From NCBI GenBank assembly GCA_937967765.1, contig CALCML010000254.1, positions 1 through 13,154 of the forward strand: a stretch of 13,154 nt of DNA, written 5' to 3'. The DNA is from an uncultured Carnobacterium sp. (GTDB lineage Bacteria; Bacillota; Bacilli; Lactobacillales; Aerococcaceae). Shown here piece after piece: positions 1 through 5,973 of the stretch. The notes below the pieces were generated by a model, which worked only from the letters and a program-made list of their open reading frames with translations, searched no databases and was not told the origin of the DNA. The number at the start of each line of letters is the position of its first letter. Position 1 is the first letter of the stretch. A program made the position numbers and the translations under genes.

Positions 1-2
1 TC

Positions 3-188
3 GTTATCCCTTCACAACGCATTCAAAAGGTTTCCATGGAGAAGAAACTTTTAGGGAATCCCAAATTAACATTGCAATTTCTTGATAAAGAGGAGACTTA
101 TGTCGTACCAATGAAATGTGCTTTTCATCAAAATCAAAAAGCTGAAGTTAAGAAACTTATGAATACAATAGAAGGATTAAAAGGGTAG
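3..188 (+). CDS. 3' end of an unidentified CDS (partial at left edge)
   Basis: A stop-free reading frame enters from the left edge and ends at TAG 186-188, giving 61 visible codons. It reads VIPSQRIQKV... and ends ...MNTIEGLKG. The residues alternate charged and beta-branched types, and there is no membrane segment. This vaguely resembles the C-terminal half of a small beta-rich (bacterial PH-like) domain, but I do not recognise the family and assign no function. The stop lies only 4 bases before the ATG of the RNA methyltransferase, so the two are almost certainly co-transcribed. Confidence is fair that it is coding and nil for a specific product. Confidence 0.6.
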   Translation, partial: VIPSQRIQKVSMEKKLLGNPKLTLQFLDKEETYVVPMKCAFHQNQKAEVKKLMNTIEGLKG

Positions 189-192
189 GTTT

Positions 193-963
193 ATGGATAT
201 CATTAGTTCGCCTAAAAATGAAAAAATTAAAGAGCTTGTCAAACTTCAGACAGCAAAAGGTCGTAAGAAAGCAGGGATGTATCTTCTTGAAGGAGAGCAT
301 CTTGTAGAAGAAGCGATTAAAGAAAAAGCACCGATTGAATTAATTGTGGTTACTAGTAATCGTCTTGAAGACTACCAAAATCTATTAGCTCAAACTGAGG
401 TACAGGTGCTCGTTGTATCGCAAGATGTCTTCCATAAGTTATCAATGACTGAAACCACTCAAGGCATTTTAGCAGTTGTGAAGATTGTTAAACAGGAGTC
501 ATTACCTCATAGCGGTCGCTTCATTGTGTTAGATGCGGTTCAAGATCCAGGAAATTTAGGAACAATTGTGAGAACAGCAGATGCTGCTGGATTTGATGCG
601 GTAATTTTAGGTACAGGAACGGTTGATTTATATAACGATAAAGTTCTTCGCTCCATGCAAGGAAGTCATTTCCATATCCCAGTTTTTCAAGCAGATTTAA
701 AGGAATATTTACCAGCGATTAAATCTAAAGGCGTACAAGTGGCTGTAACGGCTCTTCACCGTGATTCAAAAGATTACACTGTTTTACAAGGCGCAACAGA
801 TGTAGCCATCGTCGTTGGTAATGAAGGCCAAGGAATCTCAAATGAAGTGATTGAACTAGCAGATGTCGTAGTGACAATTCCAATGTTTGGAAAAGCTGAA
901 TCGCTGAACGTCGCTATTGCTTCGGCACTATTAATGTATAAAACGAAAGAGATGAAGGAGTAA
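193..963 (+). CDS. TrmH/SpoU-family RNA 2'-O-methyltransferase
   Basis: This 256-residue SPOUT-class (SpoU) enzyme is predicted to transfer a methyl group from S-adenosylmethionine to a ribose 2'-OH in rRNA or tRNA in the cytoplasm. Residues about 1-100 form the small substrate-binding domain (starting ISSPKNEKIK, with YLLEGEHLVEEA at 30-41). Residues 110-250 carry the three SpoU motifs: motif 1 around DPGNLGTIVRTADAAGF (118-134, with N121 and the catalytic-type R127), motif 2 GNEGQGIS (209-216) and motif 3 IPMFGKAESLNVAIAS (229-244). Motifs 2 and 3 form the knotted SAM site. Length is normal for the family. It starts 4 bases after the preceding stop, and the next gene's ribosome binding site overlaps its 3' end, so it is the middle gene of an operon. 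The modified nucleotide cannot be told from sequence (RlmB-like, YsgA-like and others share these motifs), so no symbol is given. Confidence 0.93.
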   Translation: MDIISSPKNEKIKELVKLQTAKGRKKAGMYLLEGEHLVEEAIKEKAPIELIVVTSNRLEDYQNLLAQTEVQVLVVSQDVFHKLSMTETTQGILAVVKIVKQESLPHSGRFIVLDAVQDPGNLGTIVRTADAAGFDAVILGTGTVDLYNDKVLRSMQGSHFHIPVFQADLKEYLPAIKSKGVQVAVTALHRDSKDYTVLQGATDVAIVVGNEGQGISNEVIELADVVVTIPMFGKAESLNVAIASALLMYKTKEMKE

Positions 964-965
964 CA

Positions 966-1193
966 ATGGATAATAGACCAAATCCAATGGGAAAGAAACG
1001 CCCAATTCTTGAAACGGTTAGAAATATGACCATTATTTTCTTTGGGTTAAGTGTGATTGCAGCATTATATAATTTTGCCTTAGCAGCAAGAGTGTTTGTT
1101 ATGGCAGTAGTGATGTTGGTCATTTATGTTTCGATGTTTTTATCTCAAAAGAAGAAAACAGATGGCAAAGAAAAAGAAACAGAAGAGTCGTAA
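966..1193 (+). CDS. Small two-helix membrane protein of unknown function
   Basis: This 75-residue protein has a basic N-terminus (about residues 1-20, GKKRP), two hydrophobic segments (about 21-40 and 43-60) and a highly charged, Lys/Glu-rich C-terminal tail (61-75). By charge, both ends probably face the cytoplasm, making a helical hairpin in the membrane. The start is well supported: GAAGGAG at 954-960, inside the end of the methyltransferase gene, lies 5 bases before the ATG, and the gap between the two genes is 2 bases. It is therefore translated together with the methyltransferase. I do not recognise the family. No hairpin terminator follows before the tRNA promoter, so transcripts may run on to the terminator at 1334-1376. 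Confidence 0.8.
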   Translation: MDNRPNPMGKKRPILETVRNMTIIFFGLSVIAALYNFALAARVFVMAVVMLVIYVSMFLSQKKKTDGKEKETEES

Positions 1194-1210
1194 TAAAGCT
1201 GTAAAATCAA

Positions 1211-1239
1211 TTGACAGAATGTTCGTCTTTAGGTATACT
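1211..1239 (+). promoter_or_regulatory. Sigma-A promoter of tRNA-Arg
   Basis: A perfect -35 box TTGACA (1211-1216), a 17-base spacer and TATACT (1234-1239) as -10 box. Transcription would begin near 1246, only a few bases before the mature tRNA 5' end at 1251. This is the closest match to the housekeeping consensus in the window, as expected for a stable RNA gene. Confidence 0.85.
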
Positions 1240-1250
1240 AATTTAGTACT

Positions 1251-1324
1251 GTTTCAGTAGCTCAGCAGGATAGAGCATTCGCCTTCTAAGCGAACGGTCG
1301 GGGGTTCGAATCCCTCCTGAAACG
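1251..1324 (+). tRNA. tRNA-Arg (anticodon UCU)
   Basis: A full 74-nt cloverleaf can be folded by hand. Acceptor arms GTTTCAG (1251-1257) and CTGAAAC (1317-1323) pair over 7 bp, with discriminator G1324. The D arm is GCTC/GAGC (1260-1276). The anticodon stem is TTCGC/GCGAA around the loop CTTCTAA (1283-1289), placing anticodon TCT at 1285-1287. The variable loop is 5 nt, and the T arm (1300-1316) carries loop TTCGAAT. The anticodon UCU reads AGA/AGG arginine codons. CCA is not encoded and must be added after transcription. It sits alone, with its own promoter and terminator, between the methyltransferase operon and pflB. Confidence 0.97.
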
Positions 1325-1333
1325 CTAAATTAT

Positions 1334-1376
1334 AAAGAGTATTATCGGATTTATTTCGATAATGCTCTTTTTTTAT
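1334..1376 (+). terminator. Rho-independent terminator after tRNA-Arg
   Basis: A 14-bp stem (1334-1347 with 1357-1370, one G-T pair) around a 9-nt loop, followed by an uninterrupted T-run. It ends the tRNA transcript and probably also any read-through from the methyltransferase/membrane-protein operon, which has no terminator of its own. Confidence 0.9.
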
Positions 1377-1413
1377 TTTTGCTTAGTGAAAATAAAGTAA
1401 GAAAAGAGACATA

Positions 1414-1452
1414 TTGTGAATACAGAACCTTAGATTGTGAATTTTTTCATTC
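1414..1452 (+). promoter_or_regulatory. Putative Rex operators upstream of pflB (distal pair)
   Basis: Two exact TTGTGAA heptamers occur at 1414-1420 and 1435-1441, with starts 21 bp apart (two helical turns). The second continues as TTTT-TTCA (1442-1449), matching 11 fixed positions of the Rex consensus TTGTGAANNNNTTCACAA. The first is a half-site only. Rex is a redox-sensing repressor that leaves DNA when NADH is high, and pfl genes are known Rex targets in other Firmicutes. Binding here is an inference from motif match. Confidence 0.45.
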
Positions 1453-1483
1453 TGTTTCAAAAAAATAGTACAGCGAAACGCGC

Positions 1484-1505
1484 TGTTATAATACATCTTT
1501 CACAA
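1484..1505 (+). promoter_or_regulatory. pflB upstream promoter P1 with Rex-like half-site at the start
   Basis: An extended -10 element, TG-T-TATAAT (1484-1492), with no good -35 hexamer at the usual distance. The exact heptamer TTCACAA at 1499-1505 lies where transcription would begin (about 1498), a position suited to repression by Rex. A 5-bp-spaced palindrome, ACAGCG/CGCTGT (1470-1486), overlaps the upstream edge of the -10 box. Confidence 0.45.
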
Positions 1506-1575
1506 CTTTTAACACTTTAAAATCGCGATTATAGCAATATTTAACAAAATCTTTGTATTTTTTTACACTTAAGTA

Positions 1576-1603
1576 TTGCAACTAATTTTTATTGTGTTAT
1601 AAT
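1576..1603 (+). promoter_or_regulatory. pflB proximal promoter P2
   Basis: TTGCAA (1576-1581, 4 of 6 matches to TTGACA), a 16-base spacer and a perfect TATAAT (1598-1603) preceded by the extended TGT. Predicted transcription start is near 1610, leaving a leader of about 50 nt before the pflB start codon. It is the better of the two predicted pflB promoters because both hexamers are present. Confidence 0.6.
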
Positions 1604-1617
1604 ATTCATGTAGATAG

Positions 1618-1635
1618 CTGTTATAAGTTTCACAA
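1618..1635 (+). promoter_or_regulatory. Putative Rex operator just downstream of pflB P2
   Basis: CTGTTAT-AAGT-TTCACAA matches the Rex consensus TTGTGAANNNNTTCACAA at 4 of 7 positions in the left half and 7 of 7 in the right half. It lies just downstream of the predicted P2 start, where a bound repressor would block initiation or early elongation. This is motif-based inference only. Confidence 0.45.
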
Positions 1636-1644
1636 CCAATTATC

Positions 1645-1652
1645 TAAGGAGG
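1645..1652 (+). promoter_or_regulatory. Ribosome binding site that fixes the pflB start
   Basis: TAAGGAGG is followed by 8 bases and then ATG at 1661. It rules out the longer reading that begins at TTG 1592, which would start inside the -10 box of P2 and has no ribosome binding site. Confidence 0.9.
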
Positions 1653-1660
1653 AAAAATTT

Positions 1661-3889
1661 ATGGAACAATGGAACGGTTTCAAAGGTAAAGTATGGAAAG
1701 AAGAAGTTAACGTCCGTGACTTTATCCAAGAAAACTACACACTTTATGAAGGAGACGACAGTTTCTTAGCTGGACCTACTGAAGCTACTAAAGCTTTATG
1801 GGCACAAGTAATGGACTTGAACAAACAAGAACGTGAAGCTGGTGGTGTCTTAGACATGGACACTAAAGTTGTATCAACAATCACTTCACATGGTCCTGGT
1901 TACTTAAACAAAGATTTAGAAACAGTTGTTGGTTTCCAAACTGAAAAACCATTCAAACGTAGCTTACAACCATTTGGTGGTATCCGTATGAGTGAACAAT
2001 CAGCTGAAGCTTACGGATTCAAGATTGACGAAGAAATTTCTCGTATCTTCCGTGACTGGCGTAAAACTCACAACCAAGGTGTATTCGATGCTTACACTCC
2101 AGAAATGCGTGCAGCTCGTAAATCAGGTGTTATCACAGGTTTACCAGATGCTTACGGACGTGGACGTATCATCGGTGACTACCGTCGTGTAGCTTTATAC
2201 GGGGTTGATCGTTTAATCGCTGAAAAACAAAAAGACTTCGCTAACATTGGCGATGGCACTATGTCAGACGATGTAATTCGTTTACGTGAAGAAGTTTCAG
2301 AACAATACCGTGCATTATTAGAATTAAAAGAATTAGGTAACATCTACGGATTCGATATTTCTAAACCAGCTTCTAACGCTCGCGAAGCTTTCCAATGGTT
2401 ATACTTAGGATACTTAGCAGCTATTAAAGAACAAAATGGTGCGGCTATGTCTCTTGGACGTACTTCAACATTCTTAGATATCTATGTACAACGTGACTTA
2501 GAAAACGGAACATTAACTGAAGAACAAGCACAAGAACTTGTTGACCACTTCGTTATGAAATTACGTTTAGTTAAATTCGCTCGTACACCAGAATACAACG
2601 CATTATTCTCAGGAGACCCAACTTGGGTAACAGAATCAATCGCCGGTGTTGGTGAAGACGGACGTCCATTAGTAACTAAGAACAGTTTCCGTTTCTTACA
2701 CACATTAGTAAACTTAGGACCAGCTCCAGAACCAAACTTAACAGTTCTATGGTCAACTCGTTTACCAGAAAACTTCAAATTGTTTGCAGCTAAAACTTCT
2801 ATTAATACATCTGCAATCCAATATGAAAACGATGATGTAATGCGTCCAGAGTGGGGCGACGACTACGGAATTGCTTGCTGTGTATCTGCTATGCGTATCG
2901 GTAAACAAATGCAATTCTTCGGCGCTCGTGCTAACTTAGCGAAAACATTATTATATGCGATCAACGGTGGTATCGATGAAAAATCTAAAGCACAAGTTGG
3001 TCCTAAATATCAACCAATCACTTCAGAATACTTAGATTATGATGAAGTAATGGCTAAATACAACGACATGATGGAATGGATCTGTGGTTTATACTTAAAC
3101 ACATTAAACATCATCCACTACATGCATGATAAATACAGCTACGAAAGAATTGAAATGGCATTACATGACACTGAAATTCTACGTACAATGGCAACTGGTA
3201 TCGCTGGATTCTCAGTAGCAGTTGACTCATTATCAGCTATTAAATATGCGAAAGTTAAAACTATTCGTGACGAAGATGGCGTTGTTGTTGACTATGAAGT
3301 AGAAGGCGACTTCCCTAAATATGGTAACAACGATGACCGTGCTGACGAAATCGCTGTTTGGTTATTGAAAGAATTCATGACTAAAGTTAAAAAACATAAA
3401 ACTTACCGTAATGCTAAACATACAACTTCTATCCTTACAATTACTTCTAACGTAGTTTATGGTAAGAAGACAGGTAACACTCCTGATGGACGTCGTGCTG
3501 GCGAACCATTTGCACCAGGTGCTAACCCAATGCATGGTCGTGACACACACGGAGCATTAGCTTCATTATCATCAGTAGCTAAAGTACCTTACAAATATGC
3601 ATTAGATGGTATCTCAAATACATTCTCAATCATTCCTAAAGCTTTAGGACGTGAATTAGATGTACAAGAAGAAAACTTAGTTTCTATGTTAGATGGTTAC
3701 GCTTCTAAAGGTGGTCACCACTTAAACATCAACGTATTCAACCGTGATACATTATTAGATGCTATGGAACACCCAGAAGAATACCCACAATTAACAATTC
3801 GTGTATCTGGTTACGCAGTTAACTTCATTAAATTAACTCGTGAACAACAATTAGACGTAATCAACCGTACAATGCACGAAAGCATGTAA
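1661..3889 (+). CDS. pflB: Formate C-acetyltransferase (pyruvate formate-lyase)
   Basis: Cytoplasmic glycyl-radical enzyme that converts pyruvate and CoA to acetyl-CoA and formate without oxygen, the entry to mixed-acid fermentation. From ATG 1661 the protein has 742 residues, the usual length in Lactobacillales. The adjacent catalytic cysteines are C406 and C407 ([13 protein letters not shown]), and the radical glycine is G717 in RVSGYAV near the C-terminus, equivalent to the E. coli 418/419 and 734 sites. Codons are strongly biased (Asn AAC, Phe TTC, Arg CGT, Leu TTA), as in a very highly expressed gene and unlike the YitT/VOC genes. Two extended -10 promoters and Rex-like sites precede it, and a strong terminator follows at 3978-4010. 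The activase gene pflA is next downstream. Identity is secure. Confidence 0.98.
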   Translation: MEQWNGFKGKVWKEEVNVRDFIQENYTLYEGDDSFLAGPTEATKALWAQVMDLNKQEREAGGVLDMDTKVVSTITSHGPGYLNKDLETVVGFQTEKPFKRSLQPFGGIRMSEQSAEAYGFKIDEEISRIFRDWRKTHNQGVFDAYTPEMRAARKSGVITGLPDAYGRGRIIGDYRRVALYGVDRLIAEKQKDFANIGDGTMSDDVIRLREEVSEQYRALLELKELGNIYGFDISKPASNAREAFQWLYLGYLAAIKEQNGAAMSLGRTSTFLDIYVQRDLENGTLTEEQAQELVDHFVMKLRLVKFARTPEYNALFSGDPTWVTESIAGVGEDGRPLVTKNSFRFLHTLVNLGPAPEPNLTVLWSTRLPENFKLFAAKTSINTSAIQYENDDVMRPEWGDDYGIACCVSAMRIGKQMQFFGARANLAKTLLYAINGGIDEKSKAQVGPKYQPITSEYLDYDEVMAKYNDMMEWICGLYLNTLNIIHYMHDKYSYERIEMALHDTEILRTMATGIAGFSVAVDSLSAIKYAKVKTIRDEDGVVVDYEVEGDFPKYGNNDDRADEIAVWLLKEFMTKVKKHKTYRNAKHTTSILTITSNVVYGKKTGNTPDGRRAGEPFAPGANPMHGRDTHGALASLSSVAKVPYKYALDGISNTFSIIPKALGRELDVQEENLVSMLDGYASKGGHHLNINVFNRDTLLDAMEHPEEYPQLTIRVSGYAVNFIKLTREQQLDVINRTMHESM

Positions 3890-3895
3890 TCTTAA

Positions 3896-3955
3896 GGTGT
3901 GAGGTCGACTGTTCTAAGGAGACCGAACCGGATTACGCATGGTGTGAGGTTGACT
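3896..3955 (+). repeat. Tandem 15-bp direct repeat between pflB and pflA
   Basis: GGTGTGAGGTCGACT (3896-3910) and GGTGTGAGGTTGACT (3941-3955) differ at one base and are exactly 45 bp apart. They lie in the pflB 3' untranslated region, ahead of the terminator, in sequence richer in G and C than its surroundings. No open reading frame of note covers them. Short pairings are possible: GGTC 3903-3906 with GACC 3921-3924, and AACC 3926-3929 with GGTT 3948-3951. Function is unknown. Confidence 0.6.
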
Positions 3956-3977
3956 CGCAAAATTGCTGAAATTAAGA

Positions 3978-4010
3978 AAACGGATGGGCAAAATCGTCCA
4001 TCCGTTTTTT
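3978..4010 (+). terminator. Rho-independent terminator of pflB
   Basis: A 12-bp GC-rich stem, 3978-3989 with 3996-4007 (one G-T pair), a 6-nt loop AAAATC and a T-run to 4010. It separates pflB transcription from pflA, consistent with the activase being needed in much smaller amounts. Confidence 0.92.
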
Positions 4011-4037
4011 AATCGAAATAGCCCTAAAGGACACGAA

Positions 4038-4049
4038 TTGTGATATACT
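4038..4049 (+). promoter_or_regulatory. pflA promoter (extended -10) with Rex-like half-site
   Basis: TGA-TATACT (4041-4049) is an extended -10 element. No good -35 hexamer is seen at 16-18 bases upstream. TTGTGAT (4038-4044) overlaps it and matches 6 of 7 bases of the Rex half-site TTGTGAA, hinting at the same redox control as pflB. Predicted start of transcription is near 4056. Confidence 0.5.
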
Positions 4050-4076
4050 AGAAGAGAAAAGATAGGAGGAATAATG

Positions 4077-4838
4077 ATGAGTGAACCAGTAACTGGATAT
4101 ATTCATTCTACAGAGAGTTTTGGTTCTGTAGACGGACCAGGTATCCGTTTTGTAACCTTCATGCAAGGTTGTCGTATGCGTTGTGAGTTTTGTCATAACC
4201 CAGATACTTGGAATATTGGTGGCGGTCATCCGATTACTTCTCAAGAATTACTCGATCAAGCATTGCAATATCGTGCATTCTGGGGACGTAAAGGTGGCGT
4301 AACTGTCAGCGGGGGAGAGCCTTTATTGCAAATTGATTTCTTAATCGATTTCTTTAAACGTTGCAAGCAAGCTGGAGTACACACAACATTAGATAGTTGT
4401 GGAATGCCATTTACGTATGACGAACCATTCTTCTCAAAATTTGAAGAGTTATTAGAATATACAGATCTCATTTTATTAGATATTAAACATATTGATGATG
4501 AACAACATAAGAAATTAACAGGATGGACGAATAAGAATATTCTTCAACTAGCAGAATATTTGTCGGATAAAGGACAACCAGTTTGGATTCGCCATGTTTT
4601 AGTTCCAGAACGTTCAGACTATGATGAATATCTTATCCGATTAAGTGACTTTGTAAGTAAATTGAAGAACGTATTGAAATTTGAAATTTTACCTTATCAT
4701 AAATTGGGTGTGTATAAATGGAAGAACTTAGGAATTCCATATAAATTAGACCATATTGAACCACCAACACAAGAACGTGTGGACAATGCTCGTCGTATTT
4801 TAAGAACAGACGAATATAAAGGTTATTTAAATGCATAA
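4077..4838 (+). CDS. pflA: Pyruvate formate-lyase-activating enzyme (radical SAM)
   Basis: Cytoplasmic [4Fe-4S] radical-SAM enzyme that installs the glycyl radical on PflB by reductively cleaving S-adenosylmethionine. The cluster motif CX3CX2C is CRMRCEFC, with C32, C36 and C39 in this numbering, preceded by SVDGPGIRFVTFMQG. The SAM-contacting GGE motif follows (VTVSGGEPLLQ). Two adjacent ATGs could serve as start, at 4074 and 4077. AGGAGG at 4064-4069 is 7 bases from the second but only 4 from the first, and family members start M-(S/T)-E-P, so 4077 (253 residues) is preferred. Length is normal. It has its own promoter after the pflB terminator and its own terminator, so it is transcribed separately or by weak read-through. 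Confidence 0.97.
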   Translation: MSEPVTGYIHSTESFGSVDGPGIRFVTFMQGCRMRCEFCHNPDTWNIGGGHPITSQELLDQALQYRAFWGRKGGVTVSGGEPLLQIDFLIDFFKRCKQAGVHTTLDSCGMPFTYDEPFFSKFEELLEYTDLILLDIKHIDDEQHKKLTGWTNKNILQLAEYLSDKGQPVWIRHVLVPERSDYDEYLIRLSDFVSKLKNVLKFEILPYHKLGVYKWKNLGIPYKLDHIEPPTQERVDNARRILRTDEYKGYLNA

Positions 4839-4843
4839 TGAAT

Positions 4844-4882
4844 GAACTGTTATAGTTTAAAAGCTATAACAGTTCTTTTTTT
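4844..4882 (+). terminator. Rho-independent terminator of pflA
   Basis: A perfect 12-bp stem (4844-4855 with 4864-4875), an 8-nt loop and a run of seven T (4876-4882), beginning 5 bases after the pflA stop codon. Confidence 0.93.
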
Positions 4883-4912
4883 CTAGAAATCTTAGAAAAA
4901 ATGCATTATCTA

Positions 4913-4941
4913 TTGGTTTTAGGTCATAATTATGTTAAAAT
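4913..4941 (+). promoter_or_regulatory. ppaC promoter
   Basis: TTGGTT (4913-4918), a 17-base spacer and TAAAAT (4936-4941) preceded by the extended TGT. Predicted transcription start is near 4948, giving a leader of about 30 nt with a purine-rich ribosome binding site (AGAGAGAGG, 4961-4969) 7 bases before the ATG. Confidence 0.6.
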
Positions 4942-4976
4942 TGTCAATGTAAATTTATATAGAGAGAGGCCAAATT

Positions 4977-5906
4977 ATGAGTAAATTATTAGTTTTCGGA
5001 CATCAAAATCCAGATACAGACGCAATTACATCAGCAATTTCATATGCTTACTTATTACGTCATTTAGGAGAAGATGCAGAAGCAGTTGCCCTAGGGACTC
5101 CAAATGAAGAAACACAATATGCTTTAGAATATTTCAAAAAAGAAGCTCCACGCGTGATTGGAGATGTTTCAGAAGAAACAAATCGTGTAGCATTAGTAGA
5201 CCACAATGAAGTTCAACAAAGTGCTACAGGAGTTGAAAAAGTGGAAGTAGAATATGTAGTGGATCACCATCGTATTGCTAACTTCCAAACAGCAAATCCA
5301 TTATTCTACCGTGCAGAACCAGTAGGATGTACAAATACAATTCTTTACAAAATGTATAAAGAATATGGAGTAGATATTCCAAAAGATATCGCTGGATTAA
5401 TGGTCTCAGCTATTGTATCAGACACATTATTATTCAAATCACCAACATGCACACAACAAGATATCGAAGCAGCAACAGACTTAGCAAACATTGCTGAAAT
5501 CGATGTGAATGTATATGGTTTAGAAATGCTAAAAGCTGGTACAAACTTAGGAAATAAATCTGAAGATGATTTAATCGACTTAGATGCGAAATCATTCCCA
5601 ATGGGAGGAGCAAACTTACGTATTGCGCAAGTAAACGTAGTGGATCCTGAAGAATTATTAGCACGTCGCGACGATCTTGAAAATGCGATGCGTGAATCAA
5701 ACAACGAAAATGGTTATGATACTTTCGTATTTGTGATTACAAACATCTTAACAAGTGTATCAACAGTATTGGTTGTTGGTGAACATTTAGATAAAGTAGC
5801 TCAAGCGTTTAACGCAAGCTACACAGACGGAGTACTAACACTACCAGGAGTTGTTTCTCGTAAGAAACAAGTTGTCCCACCTTTAACAGTGGCTTTTGAA
5901 GGATAA
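4977..5906 (+). CDS. ppaC: Manganese-dependent inorganic pyrophosphatase (family II)
   Basis: Cytoplasmic DHH-superfamily enzyme hydrolysing pyrophosphate to phosphate, which pulls DNA, RNA and tRNA-charging reactions forward. The 309 residues match the B. subtilis family numbering: metal ligands H9, D13 and D15 (GHQNPDTDAI), D75 (VDHNE), H97 with H98 (VVDHHRIANF) and D149 (IVSDTLLF). The DHHA2 domain (about 190-309) carries K205 and the substrate-binding SRKKQ (294-298). All key residues are present. It has its own promoter and a terminator directly after the stop, so it appears monocistronic. It may supply read-through into the VOC gene, which lacks a visible promoter. Confidence 0.98.
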   Translation: MSKLLVFGHQNPDTDAITSAISYAYLLRHLGEDAEAVALGTPNEETQYALEYFKKEAPRVIGDVSEETNRVALVDHNEVQQSATGVEKVEVEYVVDHHRIANFQTANPLFYRAEPVGCTNTILYKMYKEYGVDIPKDIAGLMVSAIVSDTLLFKSPTCTQQDIEAATDLANIAEIDVNVYGLEMLKAGTNLGNKSEDDLIDLDAKSFPMGGANLRIAQVNVVDPEELLARRDDLENAMRESNNENGYDTFVFVITNILTSVSTVLVVGEHLDKVAQAFNASYTDGVLTLPGVVSRKKQVVPPLTVAFEG

Positions 5907-5916
5907 AAATTAACGG

Positions 5917-5956
5917 AGTGGGTGAGGAACATCCTTTAAGTCCTCCCCACTTTTTT
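5917..5956 (+). terminator. Rho-independent terminator of ppaC
   Basis: Stem 5917-5928 with 5941-5951, 11 bp with a one-base bulge (T) on the 5' side, a 12-nt loop and a T-run to 5956. Only about 17 bases separate its T-run from the next start codon, too little for a separate promoter. Confidence 0.85.
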
Positions 5957-5973
5957 AGTAAAGGAAAAGGAAA

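Noticed and set aside
1251..1376. tRNA-Arg as an integration site of a mobile element
   Set aside because: No integrase gene, no repeat of the tRNA 3' end elsewhere in the window, and only core genes follow.
1592..1660. Upstream TTG start that would extend pflB by 23 residues
   Set aside because: It begins inside the P2 -10 region, has no ribosome binding site, and the extension is not part of the PFL family. TAAGGAGG 8 bases before ATG 1661 decides the start.
3972..4244. 90-codon - strand frame across the pflB terminator and pflA start
   Set aside because: It runs through a terminator hairpin and a conserved coding region and has no credible translation signal.
5345..5704. 119-codon reading frame on the - strand opposite ppaC
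   Set aside because: It is the antisense shadow of a highly conserved gene, low in complexity (Ser/Ile rich), with no ribosome binding site or family resemblance.
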